From positions 1-64,000 of the forward strand of contig NZ_CAKMMF010000002.1 of NCBI RefSeq assembly GCF_927798095.1: a stretch of 64,000 nucleotides of DNA. Direction: 5' to 3'. The notes under the pieces are model-generated. The model made no database searches, had not been told where the DNA came from, and was given only the letters and a program-made list of their open reading frames with translations. The position numbers and the translations under genes are program-made. Below, in pieces: positions 45,789 to 55,099 of this stretch. Within the stretch, counting starts at the first letter, position 1, and every line of letters starts with the position of its first letter. Source of the stretch: Paenibacillus plantiphilus. GTDB lineage: Bacteria > Bacillota > Bacilli > Paenibacillales > Paenibacillaceae.

Positions 45789-48302
45789 TTATTGTCCGTG
45801 GCATTGCTTGTATTTCTTACCGCTTCCGCACGGACACGGATCGTTGCGCCCAACACGCTCTTCACGCTTGACCGGACGTTTGGCCTGGGGCTCGCTGCTT
45901 CCGCCGCCGCCGGACTCCGTCTGTCCTTTGGCTACTTCCTGGCGCTCCAGATTATTCTCTACATGTGCCTTCATAATATATTTAGTGACTTCTTCCTGGA
46001 TGCTGTCGATCATTTCCTTGAACATCTCGAAGCCTTCGAATTGATACTCGCGGAGCGGGTCGGTTCCTCCGTATGCACGCAGGTGGATACCTTGACGCAG
46101 CTGATCCATCGCATCGATATGATCCATCCACTTGCTGTCAACGGCACGCAGAACAACAACCTTCTCGAATTCACGCATCATCTCGATGCCGATCTCTTCT
46201 TCTCTGCGGTCATACAGCTTGAGCACCTGATTGTAGAGGAATTCTGTAATCTCCTCTGTTTCCTTGCCCCACAGATCATCCTTCGTAATCATGCCTTCAT
46301 AGAGGAATGTACCCTGTGCGTAATCAACAATCTCTTGCAGCTCCCAGTTCTCCGGTACATCGTCACTCGGACAGTGGGCAGCTACGGACCGTTCAATAAC
46401 CGGCTTAATCATCTCAAGCACAATGTCGCGGATATTCTCTGAGAACAGCACTTCACGACGCTGCTTGTAGATGATTTCCCGCTGCTGATTCATAACATCA
46501 TCATATTGAAGGACGATCTTCCGCTGATCGAAGTTGTTGCCCTCTACCCGCTTCTGCGCAGATTCTATTGCGCGCGTAATAAGACGGCTCTCGATAGGCT
46601 GATCCTCATCAAAACCAAGGCGTTCCATCATGCCCATAATATTGTCTGAACCAAAGCGGCGCATCAGCTCATCTTCCAGAGACAAGTAAAACTGCGATGA
46701 GCCCGGGTCGCCCTGACGACCGGCACGACCACGGAGCTGGTTGTCGATCCGACGGCTCTCATGACGTTCCGTACCTATAATATGAAGACCGCCAGAAGTC
46801 GGGACGTTATCTCCTAAAAGAATATCCGTACCACGGCCTGCCATGTTCGTTGCGATTGTGACAGAGCCCTCTTGTCCAGCACGCGAAATAATTTCCGCTT
46901 CCTCGGCATGATACTTCGCATTGAGGACTTTATGCGTGACACCGCGTTTCTTCAGCATATCCGACAGACGTTCCGAGTTCTCAATCGACACCGTACCGAC
47001 TAGCACCGGCTGGTTCTTCTTATGACGCTCCAAAATTTCTTCGACAACGGCTTTAAACTTGCCATTCTCCGTTTTGTAGACAACATCCGCGATGTCATTG
47101 CGGATCATTTGGCGGTTCGTCGGCACTTGAATAACATCAAGACCGTAAATTTTCTTGAATTCTTCTTCCTCTGTCTTAGCCGTACCCGTCATTCCGGCAA
47201 GCTTACGGTACATACGGAAGTAGTTCTGGAAGGTAATCGTCGCGAGCGTCATGCTCTCGTTCTGAACCTTCATCTGCTCCTTGGCTTCAATCGCTTGATG
47301 CAGACCGTCGCTGTAACGTCGTCCAGCCATCAGACGGCCTGTAAACTCATCAACAATGACAACTTCATCGTCCTGAACCACATAATCGACATCGCGCTTC
47401 ATGATAGCACGTGCCTTAAGCGCTTGTTGAATATGGTGATTGATCAGCACATTGGCATGGTCGAACAGATTCTCAATAGCGAAAGCGCGTTCCGCCTTCT
47501 CCACACCTGCTTCTGTAATCGTAACAGAGCGAAGCTTCACATCGATCGTATAGTCCACATCCTGCTGCAATCGACTAACGAACCGGTCAGCGGCAAAATA
47601 CATCTCCGTCGACTTGGCAGCTTGTCCCGAAATAATGAGCGGTGTACGCGCTTCATCGATCAGAATGGAGTCAACCTCGTCAATAATGGCAAAATAAAGC
47701 GGACGCTGCACCATCTGTTCCTTGTACAGCACCATGTTATCACGCAAATAGTCAAAGCCGAACTCATTATTCGTACCATAAGTAATATCGCAAGCATAGG
47801 CCGCTTGCTTCTCCGCATGTGTAAGTCCATGCATATTGCAGCCCACTGTCAGGCCTAAAAATTCATACAGCACGCCCATCTGCTGGCTGTCCCGCAGGGC
47901 CAAATAATCATTGACCGTGACAACGTGGACGCCTTTGCCCAGAAGAGCATTCAAATAAACAGCAAGAGTCGCGACTAGCGTCTTACCTTCCCCTGTCTTC
48001 ATCTCAGAAATCTTGCCGTCATGAAGCACCATACCACCGATAAGCTGAACATCGTAGTGGCGTTTATCAAGAACCCTCTTGGATGCTTCGCGTGTAACGG
48101 CGAAAGCTTCCGGAAGCAGGTCGCTAAGCTCCTCGCCTTTGGCAGCACGAGCTTTGAACTCCTCTGTTTTGCCGCGCAGGGCATCATCTGAGAGCTGCGA
48201 AATTTTCGATTCCATTCCATTAATCTGCTCAACGATACGCATCAAACGTTTAATTTCACGTTCATTGGCGTCACCGAATATTTTCTTTACAAGTCCGAGC
48301 AT
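45789..48302 (-). CDS. secA: Preprotein translocase ATPase SecA
   Basis: The motor that pushes unfolded preproteins through SecYEG. The 837-residue protein shows Walker A MKTGEGKT, the [19 protein letters not shown]-type Walker [29 protein letters not shown], and the C-terminal zinc-binding tail [18 protein letters not shown] that binds SecB or ribosomes. The length is normal. AAGGGGA precedes the ATG. It is followed by prfB, as is common in Firmicutes. Confidence 0.98.
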   Translation of the reverse strand: MLGLVKKIFGDANEREIKRLMRIVEQINGMESKISQLSDDALRGKTEEFKARAAKGEELSDLLPEAFAVTREASKRVLDKRHYDVQLIGGMVLHDGKISEMKTGEGKTLVATLAVYLNALLGKGVHVVTVNDYLALRDSQQMGVLYEFLGLTVGCNMHGLTHAEKQAAYACDITYGTNNEFGFDYLRDNMVLYKEQMVQRPLYFAIIDEVDSILIDEARTPLIISGQAAKSTEMYFAADRFVSRLQQDVDYTIDVKLRSVTITEAGVEKAERAFAIENLFDHANVLINHHIQQALKARAIMKRDVDYVVQDDEVVIVDEFTGRLMAGRRYSDGLHQAIEAKEQMKVQNESMTLATITFQNYFRMYRKLAGMTGTAKTEEEEFKKIYGLDVIQVPTNRQMIRNDIADVVYKTENGKFKAVVEEILERHKKNQPVLVGTVSIENSERLSDMLKKRGVTHKVLNAKYHAEEAEIISRAGQEGSVTIATNMAGRGTDILLGDNVPTSGGLHIIGTERHESRRIDNQLRGRAGRQGDPGSSQFYLSLEDELMRRFGSDNIMGMMERLGFDEDQPIESRLITRAIESAQKRVEGNNFDQRKIVLQYDDVMNQQREIIYKQRREVLFSENIRDIVLEMIKPVIERSVAAHCPSDDVPENWELQEIVDYAQGTFLYEGMITKDDLWGKETEEITEFLYNQVLKLYDRREEEIGIEMMREFEKVVVLRAVDSKWMDHIDAMDQLRQGIHLRAYGGTDPLREYQFEGFEMFKEMIDSIQEEVTKYIMKAHVENNLERQEVAKGQTESGGGGSSEPQAKRPVKREERVGRNDPCPCGSGKKYKQCHGQ

Positions 48303-48338
48303 GGTCTTCCCCTTTCGTTGTTACGCCTCTTTGCATAA

Positions 48339-48367
48339 ATTGTAACAGTTTGCGGCATTTCCCGCAA
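48339..48367 (-). promoter_or_regulatory. Candidate promoter of secA-prfB
   Basis: TTGCGG (48362-48367) and TACAAT (48339-48344) are 17 bases apart on the minus strand, about 37 bases upstream of the secA start. Confidence 0.5.
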
Positions 48368-48389
48368 CGCACGACGAGACAGCGGATAT

Positions 48390-48425
48390 AAAAAGGGCGT
48401 CGCTTCGATGACGAAGCGTGCCCTT
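48390..48425 (-). terminator. Rho-independent terminator after hpf
   Basis: AAGGGC.CGCTTCG pairs with CGAAGCG..GCCCTT, and TTTT follows on the minus strand, about 38 bases after the hpf stop. Confidence 0.85.
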
Positions 48426-48462
48426 GTGATTTATCAGTTAAGTATCATTATAAGTATTGGAA

Positions 48463-49008
48463 TTAGTCCTGCTCAATAAGTCCGTATTTGCCATCACTGC
48501 GTTTATATACAACATTCACTTCTTTGGTCGCTGCATTGGCGAACATGAAGAACGAATGTCCGACCATATTCATTTGCAGAATGGCCTCCTCCACATCCAT
48601 CGGCTTGAGCTGGAATCGCTTCGTGCGGACGAGCTCCAGTTCATCCTCTTCCTCCAACACCTTCACCGGAGCACCTTCATCCTGGAAAAGTGTTCGGATA
48701 CCGCTGTTCTGACGGAACTTGCGGTTCAGCTTCGTCTTGTTCTTGCGAATCTGACGTTCAAGTTTGTCCACCACCAGATCGACGGAGGCGTACATGTCCT
48801 CGCTTTTCTCTTCCGCTCTTAACATGACGTTAGGAAGCTGGATCGCTACTTCTACTGCATGTCTACCTTTAGTGACGGACATCGTCACGTTAATATCGGA
48901 GGTTATTGACTCTTCAAAATACTTTTCCAGGCGGTTAAGCTTCTTTTCGACAAAATCGCGCATCGCGTCTGTCACTTGAATGTTTTGACCTCGAATGATG
49001 TATTCCAT
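48463..49008 (-). CDS. hpf: Ribosome hibernation promoting factor, long form
   Basis: A 181-residue protein that dimerises ribosomes to inactive 100S particles in stationary phase. The N-terminal S30AE/YfiA domain (about residues 1-98; MEYIIRGQNIQVTDAMRDFVE, VDLVVDKLERQIRK) binds the decoding centre. The C-terminal domain (about 125-181; LKPMDVEEAILQMNMVGHSFFMF, DGKYGLIE) mediates dimerisation; its presence marks the long HPF of Gram-positives. GGAGGAA precedes the ATG. Confidence 0.96.
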   Translation of the reverse strand: MEYIIRGQNIQVTDAMRDFVEKKLNRLEKYFEESITSDINVTMSVTKGRHAVEVAIQLPNVMLRAEEKSEDMYASVDLVVDKLERQIRKNKTKLNRKFRQNSGIRTLFQDEGAPVKVLEEEDELELVRTKRFQLKPMDVEEAILQMNMVGHSFFMFANAATKEVNVVYKRSDGKYGLIEQD

Positions 49009-49034
49009 GGGGCATTCCTCCTTTACGTGATCTT

Positions 49035-49064
49035 ATTATAACATAGGCGCAGGAGGAGACACAA
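49035..49064 (-). promoter_or_regulatory. Candidate promoter of hpf
   Basis: TATAAT (49035-49040) on the minus strand, with TTGTGT (49059-49064) 18 bases upstream. It lies 26 bases before the hpf start. A sigma-B or sigma-H element was looked for and not seen. Confidence 0.45.
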
Positions 49065-49289
49065 AGCTATTTTCTGTTTTGTTAGAATATTTTGATAATT
49101 TATTGTCGAATGTGTGAGGGGGCTATTTGATTGATAAAAGTGGAATGCCTTCGTCGAAATCAATCGTATATTCGTGCTTGCTAGTCACATCTTATTGGGA
49201 CCATATCGCCACTCACTGCTCTAATAAAATGACGGTGTTTCATGACTCCCCCTTCGATAAGGAAGATCTCCATCTATAGTTAGTTAAAA
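49065..49289. other. Intergenic stretch between hpf and the cold-shock gene
   Basis: The AT-rich sequence upstream of the hpf promoter has no open frame with a ribosome binding site on either strand that I can support, and no recognisable RNA gene. Confidence 0.4.
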
Positions 49290-49322
49290 TAAAAAAGTAG
49301 CCTCGGGTTTCCCAAGGCTACT
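49290..49322 (-). terminator. Rho-independent terminator after the cold-shock gene
   Basis: On the minus strand AGTAGCCTTGGG pairs with CCCGAGGCTACT, followed by TTTTTT. A separate upstream inverted repeat GTTAAGCG...CGCTTAAC with an inner ACCATATATGGT (49335-49370) lies between the stop codon and this terminator, so the mRNA ends in two hairpins. Confidence 0.88.
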
Positions 49323-49380
49323 GATAATACTTTGGTTAAGCGCGTACCATATATGGTGTGGCCGCTTAACAGCCGAATGA

Positions 49381-49578
49381 TTACAATTTGATTACGTTTG
49401 CAGCTTGTGGTCCACGAGCACCCTCAACGATGTCGAATTCAACCGATTGGCCTTCTTCGAGTGTTTTGAAACCTTCGGATTGAATTGCGGAGAAATGAAC
49501 AAATACGTCGCCGCCTTGCTCAGTCTCGATGAATCCATAACCCTTCTCAGCGTTGAACCATTTAACTTTACCTTGCAT
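49381..49578 (-). CDS. Cold-shock protein (CspA/CspB family)
   Basis: A 65-residue single OB-fold nucleic-acid chaperone. RNP1 KGYGFIE and RNP2 DVFVHF are intact, as are the start [13 protein letters not shown] and end GPQAANV. It binds single-stranded RNA and helps translation at low temperature. The gene is monocistronic with its own promoter and a double hairpin end. Bacillales usually have several paralogues, so no numbered symbol is given. Confidence 0.97.
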   Translation of the reverse strand: MQGKVKWFNAEKGYGFIETEQGGDVFVHFSAIQSEGFKTLEEGQSVEFDIVEGARGPQAANVIKL

Positions 49579-49638
49579 TCAGAACATTCCCTTCATTCAT
49601 AAATTGCTGGAAATCACATAAAGTGAACCACATTTCGA

Positions 49639-49667
49639 ATATAACATCGGCGTCACATAATTGTCAA
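49639..49667 (-). promoter_or_regulatory. Promoter of the cold-shock gene
   Basis: TTGACA (49662-49667) and TTATAT (49639-49644) are 17 bases apart on the minus strand, giving a leader of roughly 55 bases. Confidence 0.65.
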
Positions 49668-49712
49668 TGTAATTTTGTAAGCGAATACATTTCAGCAACT
49701 ATCGTTTTATAA

Positions 49713-50678
49713 TCAAGGAGCTTTCAACTGTTCCACTAACTCAAATGTATGAATAGCATCGTGTATTGACATTTTATCAACAGACTTTTCCTGCCTAATC
49801 ACCGCAATGAAATATTCCAATTGAGAAGCAAATCCCGCTTTAGCTTCAAGGTCACAGCGATCCGGCAGAATTTCTACAGGTTCAGCACCCCGACTATGAA
49901 AATAAGCTTGCTCTAGATTTGTAAAATGAATCTTGCCATCTGGGATATATAGTTCATAATTCCAGTTTCCCATTGCATGCCAGTAAGCCTGAAAAGTGAC
50001 TGGGATATTACTTTTTGATACAATTAAGGATGCATATCGATGATTTGAGGGCTCTGCCATTAAGTTGTTATTAAAGCTATTAATATGAGCAATATCTCCA
50101 GTGTAAAATCGGATGAGATCAATACAGTGTATTGTATTAGTTGAGAATAAGCTTTCTAATTTACTGGCGTCCATGTTGTTTTCACGGTAAATTCTGTATC
50201 TCTCGAAAGCATCCATACGCATTCCCAGAAGTCCGCCCATTTGATCGATTATAGATTTGGCCTTCTTTACTATACTGTAGAATCTGCGATTGAAACCTAC
50301 CATAACTGGAGTATTAAATTGCTCGCTGTACCGGGCAATTAATCTTGCTTCATCCGAGCATATTCCTGGCGGTTTCTCTATTAACAATGGAACTCGATAG
50401 TGTAACAACGATAGTGACAATTCGCAAATATGATGTGGTGGAACAAGTAGAAGCACGCCATCAACAGTCTCTTGTTGCATCATTTCTGCTACAGACGTAT
50501 AGGTTCGCGATATTCCGTACTGATTTCTTGCTTTTATATTACTTTCTTCCGTTCGATTTACTGCAGCCACCATTTCAATAGACATGCTGCCATTTCTATT
50601 TAACCAGTTAATAGCCTGATTATATTGCTGAAAGATTAGTCCCGTACCTACTACAGCCAAACGAATCCTCAATTTCAT
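49713..50678 (-). CDS. Gfo/Idh/MocA family oxidoreductase
   Basis: A 321-residue NAD(P)-dependent sugar oxidoreductase-like protein. The N-terminal Rossmann fold has LAVVGTGLIFQQY and LLIEKPPGI (the EKP motif, whose lysine contacts substrate), and the C-terminal alpha/beta domain carries HCIDLIRFYTGD. The substrate is unknown. ATG at 50678 follows GGCGG eight bases upstream. It begins 16 bases after another Gfo/Idh gene, so the two form a pair, likely acting on the same sugar. Base composition is AT-rich like the glycan island. Confidence 0.85.
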   Translation of the reverse strand: MKLRIRLAVVGTGLIFQQYNQAINWLNRNGSMSIEMVAAVNRTEESNIKARNQYGISRTYTSVAEMMQQETVDGVLLLVPPHHICELSLSLLHYRVPLLIEKPPGICSDEARLIARYSEQFNTPVMVGFNRRFYSIVKKAKSIIDQMGGLLGMRMDAFERYRIYRENNMDASKLESLFSTNTIHCIDLIRFYTGDIAHINSFNNNLMAEPSNHRYASLIVSKSNIPVTFQAYWHAMGNWNYELYIPDGKIHFTNLEQAYFHSRGAEPVEILPDRCDLEAKAGFASQLEYFIAVIRQEKSVDKMSIHDAIHTFELVEQLKAP

Positions 50679-50694
50679 TCTAATCACCGCCGAA

Positions 50695-51723
50695 TTATGT
50701 AAATAGAAACCTTCTATCCCTTATTACATCCCCCTGAAGAGGCAACTGAATTTTTCGATTCCCTTGCTCGTGCGAATCATGAATTGAAATAATAGCTTCC
50801 AGAGCATCGATTGCATGGTTTACAACATTTTCAAATTCATCCACCATTAACTTTGAATAAGCTAAACCTGTTAAGTTCACTATATCAAGTTCCTCAAAAT
50901 TTATTTGCTCAATTAAAGTTAAAGGTGTTCCGTATCTTGTTACAGGCAAGTTTATAGTTTCTTCATCTCTTCTTTCTATCGTATAATAACCTTTAGTTTC
51001 CTCAATAAGAATTCGTCCATAGGTTCCATTTATTGTGATCATTGGGGGAATACCTATGTCCTCTGTTAATTCAAAAAAAACGCGAGTATCATCAAATAAA
51101 TGAAAAATGGCATATCCTCCAGGATCTGCGAACTGTACCCCGCGAGGATTGGGAACATTCTCATCATTCAAAAAACCAACAACTGACTTTACTTTATAAC
51201 CTGACAAAAACATGAAAAGATCAATAAAATGGGTACCGTTACACCCCATCTGTCCTCCACCCATAGTGAAACTGAAACTTTCAATCTTTCCAATTATTCC
51301 ATTTCGTAATTTCCCCTTCAAAGCTATATAATCACTACACCATCGTCTCGGATGATTAACAAGCAATCGAACCCGGTGTTTCTTTGCAAGATCCGCCATA
51401 TTCTGCGCATCTCTCAAGGAAGTAGCAAGTGGTTTTTCACATAGTATTTGTTTTACCCCAGATCTTACTAGATCTTCGAATATAGAATAATGGCTAGGGC
51501 CGTTTGTCGCAATCGCGACAATGTCTGGTTTACTTATTCGAATAGCGTCAATATGTGACTGGAATCTACAGGATTCTGAGATTGAAAACTCTTCACCTAT
51601 CATCCGAAGTGTATCCTCTCTCAAATCGACTACTGAGCAGATTTCCGCATTTTCTATTTTTCTAAGTGCAAGTAGGTGCCGCTTTCCCATAGGCCCTAAT
51701 CCAATTACGCAAATTTTGGTCAT
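50695..51723 (-). CDS. Gfo/Idh/MocA family oxidoreductase
   Basis: About 342 residues. Rossmann motif ICVIGLGPMGKRHL, EKP motif ILCEKPLATSLRDAQ, and a substrate-domain segment GGGQMGCNGTHFIDLFMFL with the histidine-aspartate pair typical of the family. The ATG at 51723 (MTKICVIG) has GGGGGA about eight bases upstream; a longer in-frame extension to 51789 runs into the divergent promoter region and is not needed. It is the first gene of a pair with the downstream oxidoreductase and is divergent from the SGNH hydrolase gene. Confidence 0.86.
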   Translation of the reverse strand: MTKICVIGLGPMGKRHLLALRKIENAEICSVVDLREDTLRMIGEEFSISESCRFQSHIDAIRISKPDIVAIATNGPSHYSIFEDLVRSGVKQILCEKPLATSLRDAQNMADLAKKHRVRLLVNHPRRWCSDYIALKGKLRNGIIGKIESFSFTMGGGQMGCNGTHFIDLFMFLSGYKVKSVVGFLNDENVPNPRGVQFADPGGYAIFHLFDDTRVFFELTEDIGIPPMITINGTYGRILIEETKGYYTIERRDEETINLPVTRYGTPLTLIEQINFEELDIVNLTGLAYSKLMVDEFENVVNHAIDALEAIISIHDSHEQGNRKIQLPLQGDVIRDRRFLFT

Positions 51724-51768
51724 CAACTTTTCCCCCAGAACAAGCTTATCTTTATGATGATAAATTGA

Positions 51769-51774
51769 TATAAT
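51769..51774 (+). promoter_or_regulatory. Candidate -10 element for the SGNH hydrolase gene
   Basis: A perfect TATAAT lies 38 bases before the ATG in the 88-bp divergent spacer. The hexamer 17 bases upstream (TTATCT) is a weak -35. AAGGAGG precedes the start codon. Confidence 0.4.
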
Positions 51775-51811
51775 ATCCTTACACTTCAACTATTCAACAA
51801 GGAGGAATCAC

Positions 51812-52699
51812 ATGCATATCTTAATATCAGGCGATTCATTAGCACTTCCTCGTCCTCATAATCCTAAAACATATGATTACGGTACAGAAACCGAGTTAGC
51901 TGTTAATTTTCATGATACCTATGGAAGTCTTCTACAATTTGGACTTCAAAAACTATATCCAAATGCCCCCATTCAAGTAACCAATCGCGCTCAAAGAGCA
52001 TCAACTATTGTTCATATCTTTAATAACCTCCAAGACCATTTATTCTTCTTTCAACCAGACGTATTTATACTACATGTGGGACTTGTTGATTGTTGGATTC
52101 GACCTGAACTGGAAACAAAACAGTATGTGCAAATAGACAGTTTTATAAGTTATTATCACTCTCTACTGCATTATATCCAAAAAAAACCAAAAACAAAATG
52201 CATTATTATTGGCATATGTCCAACCTCAGAAAAAATGTATAATAGATATCCGGGTTTAGACAATGAAATCAAAAAATACAACTTAATTCTTAACCAAGCG
52301 GATGAACAGCAATTTTTCTTTATTGACATGAACAAACATTTAGAAAGTGAACCTTTAAATCAATACCTACTTCCAGATGATCAACATCTTAATAAATCAG
52401 GTAATAAACTTATTTATAAACAAACCTTGAAAATCATACAGGCAATTATTGAAACCGAGCATGGAGTTGATCTCCTCCAACAAGGACACGGCGAGGAAGC
52501 AAAACTTGCCTTTTTAAGAGCCTTTCGCCACTATCCCTACTATCTTGAGGCACTTTATCGGATACTTGATCTGTGCACATCATCATTAAATGACAATTCT
52601 ACATTCAATAGAATTCAACGATTTTACCAAAGTACACATTTAATCGATTCACGAATTGACGATATAATTACCAAGCATTCAAACCTCCATCCACAATAA
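51812..52699 (+). CDS. SGNH/GDSL-type hydrolase, unknown substrate
   Basis: A 295-residue protein with the SGNH hydrolase blocks: the nucleophile serine in ISGDSLALPR at the N-terminus, a glycine block in LHVGLVDCW, and the catalytic Asp/His in PDDQHLNKSGN. No signal peptide is seen, so it acts in the cytoplasm. The last ~80 residues (LLQQGHGEEAKLAFLRAFRHYPYYLEALYRIL) look like one or two TPR repeats. Such enzymes remove or add acyl groups on sugars. Being the only plus-strand gene in the glycan region, it may edit O-acyl groups on the flagellar sugar (inference). Its 3' end overlaps the convergent SDR gene by 32 bases. Confidence 0.8.
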   Translation: MHILISGDSLALPRPHNPKTYDYGTETELAVNFHDTYGSLLQFGLQKLYPNAPIQVTNRAQRASTIVHIFNNLQDHLFFFQPDVFILHVGLVDCWIRPELETKQYVQIDSFISYYHSLLHYIQKKPKTKCIIIGICPTSEKMYNRYPGLDNEIKKYNLILNQADEQQFFFIDMNKHLESEPLNQYLLPDDQHLNKSGNKLIYKQTLKIIQAIIETEHGVDLLQQGHGEEAKLAFLRAFRHYPYYLEALYRILDLCTSSLNDNSTFNRIQRFYQSTHLIDSRIDDIITKHSNLHPQ

Positions 52700-53489
52700 T
52701 ATTCTGTCCCGTAACATAACTGGAGGCATCTGAAGCCAAATAAAGAACCGCCCCCGTCATTTCATCCGGCTTAGCCATTCTTGCTAAAGGAACCCGGGCA
52801 GAATATCTCTGCTGGAATTCTTCATTTTGTCCACTTTCAACACCACCTGGTGTGATGGAATTGACGCGAATGCCATATTGCGCCCAGTAGGTGGATAAAT
52901 ATCTAGTCAGCCCAATTACTCCTGCTTTGGATGCCGAATAGACAGCAGGAGACGTAATCGGTCTACCCATATAATAGGAACCTTCATATATGCGATGATC
53001 AGGTGCCATTACACCGTAAATAGAAGCCGTTTGAATAATTGATCCACCGATTCCTTGTTTGATCATTTGCTTTCCTACTGCTTGTGCAACAAGAAATACA
53101 CCATCCAAATTAACAGACATCACTTCCTGCCATTGCTTGAGAGTATATTCTTCAAAAGGAGCAAGAAAAGCTGCAAGATCAGTGGACTTGCTCGCGGCGT
53201 TGTTATGTAATATGTTAATGTCGCCCATTGCCTTCACCGATATTTCAACCATTTCAGCAACATCTTTTGGGTCCGCAACATTGCATTTTACACCTATTGC
53301 CTGTACGCCATAGCAGTCTTCTAACTCAGTCGCTAATGTTACGGCGGCTTGTTCGTCAATGTCAACGACTATCACGTTTGATCCGAACTCAGCAAATGCA
53401 TGACAGAACCTTTGACCCAGGATACCAACTGCCCCTGTAATAATAGCGGATTTACCTTTCAGGGAAAAAGATTCCGAATATTTATTCAT
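52668..53489 (-). CDS. ptmA: SDR family oxidoreductase, PtmA-like
   Basis: A 273-residue short-chain dehydrogenase/reductase. It has the cofactor motif TGAVGILGQRF, NNAAS, and the catalytic Tyr-x3-Lys in YSASKAGVIG with the serine in IQTASIYG. It is the last gene of the nonulosonate cluster and overlaps the legF-type gene by eight bases. In Campylobacter jejuni an SDR gene, ptmA, sits next to the CMP-legionaminate synthetase gene ptmB, so the symbol reflects shared context. The reaction is not proven there or here. Confidence 0.78.
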   Translation of the reverse strand: MNKYSESFSLKGKSAIITGAVGILGQRFCHAFAEFGSNVIVVDIDEQAAVTLATELEDCYGVQAIGVKCNVADPKDVAEMVEISVKAMGDINILHNNAASKSTDLAAFLAPFEEYTLKQWQEVMSVNLDGVFLVAQAVGKQMIKQGIGGSIIQTASIYGVMAPDHRIYEGSYYMGRPITSPAVYSASKAGVIGLTRYLSTYWAQYGIRVNSITPGGVESGQNEEFQQRYSARVPLARMAKPDEMTGAVLYLASDASSYVTGQNIIVDGGLNAW

Positions 53490-54192
53490 CTGATACTCCT
53501 TCTCGCGCGTTTATAATCCACTCAACAATACGAAAATCTAATTCACTGTCAATATCAATAGACCTCTCCTCTGGCATAACATAAATACCTGTGTCATGTA
53601 GGAATAATGTTGTCCTCTCAAGCAATACATTTCGTTTCCATACATAAATTGAAGCATTCATATCAAAACACTTTGGAGCATCTTGTCTTCTTAGTACAGG
53701 TACTTCTAAAGTCTTCGACAGGTGTACCCTCCCTAATTCATCCTGTTCTACTAAATTAAAATAAGGGGATCGTCTTGCGGGCATTCCAGTTATGACATTA
53801 GAAATATTACTTTCCTCCAAGAGCTTGACCGAAGCGATAATATCATTAACGGTTCGAAGTGGTGCAGTAGCATCTAAATCAACCACAACATCAAACTCTA
53901 CACCCATCAGCCTTTCTGCTTCCATAAGACAGTGCTGGATAACTGGCAGCTTTGCAGCATTATCTGTAGCAAGAATCTCAGGCCGGTTAATAAGAATATC
54001 TGCCCCCCACTGGCGCGCAGCGCTAAGAATCTCCTCTGAATCGCTACTGACTGCAATATAATCGAACAACCCTGACCTTTTTGCTTGGTCAATACTATAA
54101 GCAATTAATGGCTTTCCAAGTATCTCTCTTATGTTTTTATTCCTTACGCCTTTGGAGCCGCCACGTGCACATATCGAGCAGAGTCTAGGCAT
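53482..54192 (-). CDS. legF: CMP-N-acylneuraminate/legionaminate cytidylyltransferase (LegF/NeuA type)
   Basis: Activates the nonulosonic acid with CTP, giving the CMP-sugar donor used by the glycosyltransferase. The 236-residue protein carries the nucleotide-binding ICARGGSKGVRNKN, GKPLIAYSID, and VVDLDATAPLRTVNDI, the substrate/metal block of the family. ATG at 54192 (MPRLCSICARGG) has AAAGGAG nine bases upstream and overlaps the previous gene's stop by eight bases; a longer frame to 54237 is not needed. Substrate assignment to legionaminate rests on the surrounding legB, legC and legG genes. Confidence 0.9.
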   Translation of the reverse strand: MPRLCSICARGGSKGVRNKNIREILGKPLIAYSIDQAKRSGLFDYIAVSSDSEEILSAARQWGADILINRPEILATDNAAKLPVIQHCLMEAERLMGVEFDVVVDLDATAPLRTVNDIIASVKLLEESNISNVITGMPARRSPYFNLVEQDELGRVHLSKTLEVPVLRRQDAPKCFDMNASIYVWKRNVLLERTTLFLHDTGIYVMPEERSIDIDSELDFRIVEWIINAREGVSDE

Positions 54193-55099
54193 TAATAATC
54201 CACTCCTTTTGACTTGCAGAGCATTCAATTGCTTCAATCATACGTACAATATTTAAACCATCCTCATATTCACATAAATTGGAATGCACACCTTGAACAA
54301 TTGCATCATGCTGCATTTCATAAGTGTCATCACGGTCACAGTCAATATGAAAAATCTCTTTGTCTAATTGAAACGTTCTGTTGCTGAAGTCAATTTTATA
54401 TGTATGCAAATCCGTGTTGACGATGATTTCCCTCCGCCCCATACGATCTAAATAATTCACCTGAATCTGCACCTGTGGACATCGTTCCATCTCCACGAGC
54501 AATGAAAATGAATCATCGCTTGTTATTTCAAGGGAGCTATATTTGCCCCCTATGGCTGAAAGTCTTCTCCATTTGCCGAATAAAAAGTTCGCATAGTCAA
54601 GCTCATGACTAAGATCGCGTATGACACCACCGCCATCATTGATTCTAGCTGAATAACTTGCTCTATAGTCTGTATTGGGACGCCAGTCAGGTAAATATTG
54701 CCCTGTATAAATAGTCGCCGATATTATGTGCTCTCTTGTTAAAGCACTCTTCAAACGCTGAAGCAAAGGATGAAATCTCAGATTGTACGCAACAAATATA
54801 TCCATCTGATGATTTTCCGGCAGTTCTAACAACCTATGATATAACGGTTTCTCAACAAGAACCTTTCCCTGAAAGTTGCTTGCAAGTACTTGCAATAGTG
54901 CTGAGTGATGCTGGTTTGTCTTATTTGCTATTACAATATAATCAGGGCAATAATTCTGAATAGCTTCAGAGATATTTGTGAATTTATATGGAAAATTGAT
55001 CTTTCTTTCACTAACGACGGCTGTCTCAATATTCATACTTTGAAGCAATCGTGTATGTCTCTCACCTATGGAGCCAAAGCCTACTACAATTGCTTTCAT
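54185..55099 (-). CDS. Gfo/Idh/MocA-type oxidoreductase in the legionaminate cluster (PtmF-like)
   Basis: A 304-residue protein with Rossmann motif VVGFGSIGERHTRLL, the EKP motif VLVEKPLYHRL, and GGGVIRDLSHELDYANFLFG as substrate-domain signature. It overlaps its neighbours at both ends (ATGA with the gene before, eight bases with legF), showing tight translational coupling. Its place between a PtmE-like and a PtmB-like gene recalls C. jejuni ptmF, which is also of unresolved function; I did not verify homology. It may modify the sugar or help supply an amino-sugar precursor. Confidence 0.82.
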   Translation of the reverse strand: MKAIVVGFGSIGERHTRLLQSMNIETAVVSERKINFPYKFTNISEAIQNYCPDYIVIANKTNQHHSALLQVLASNFQGKVLVEKPLYHRLLELPENHQMDIFVAYNLRFHPLLQRLKSALTREHIISATIYTGQYLPDWRPNTDYRASYSARINDGGGVIRDLSHELDYANFLFGKWRRLSAIGGKYSSLEITSDDSFSLLVEMERCPQVQIQVNYLDRMGRREIIVNTDLHTYKIDFSNRTFQLDKEIFHIDCDRDDTYEMQHDAIVQGVHSNLCEYEDGLNIVRMIEAIECSASQKEWIINA

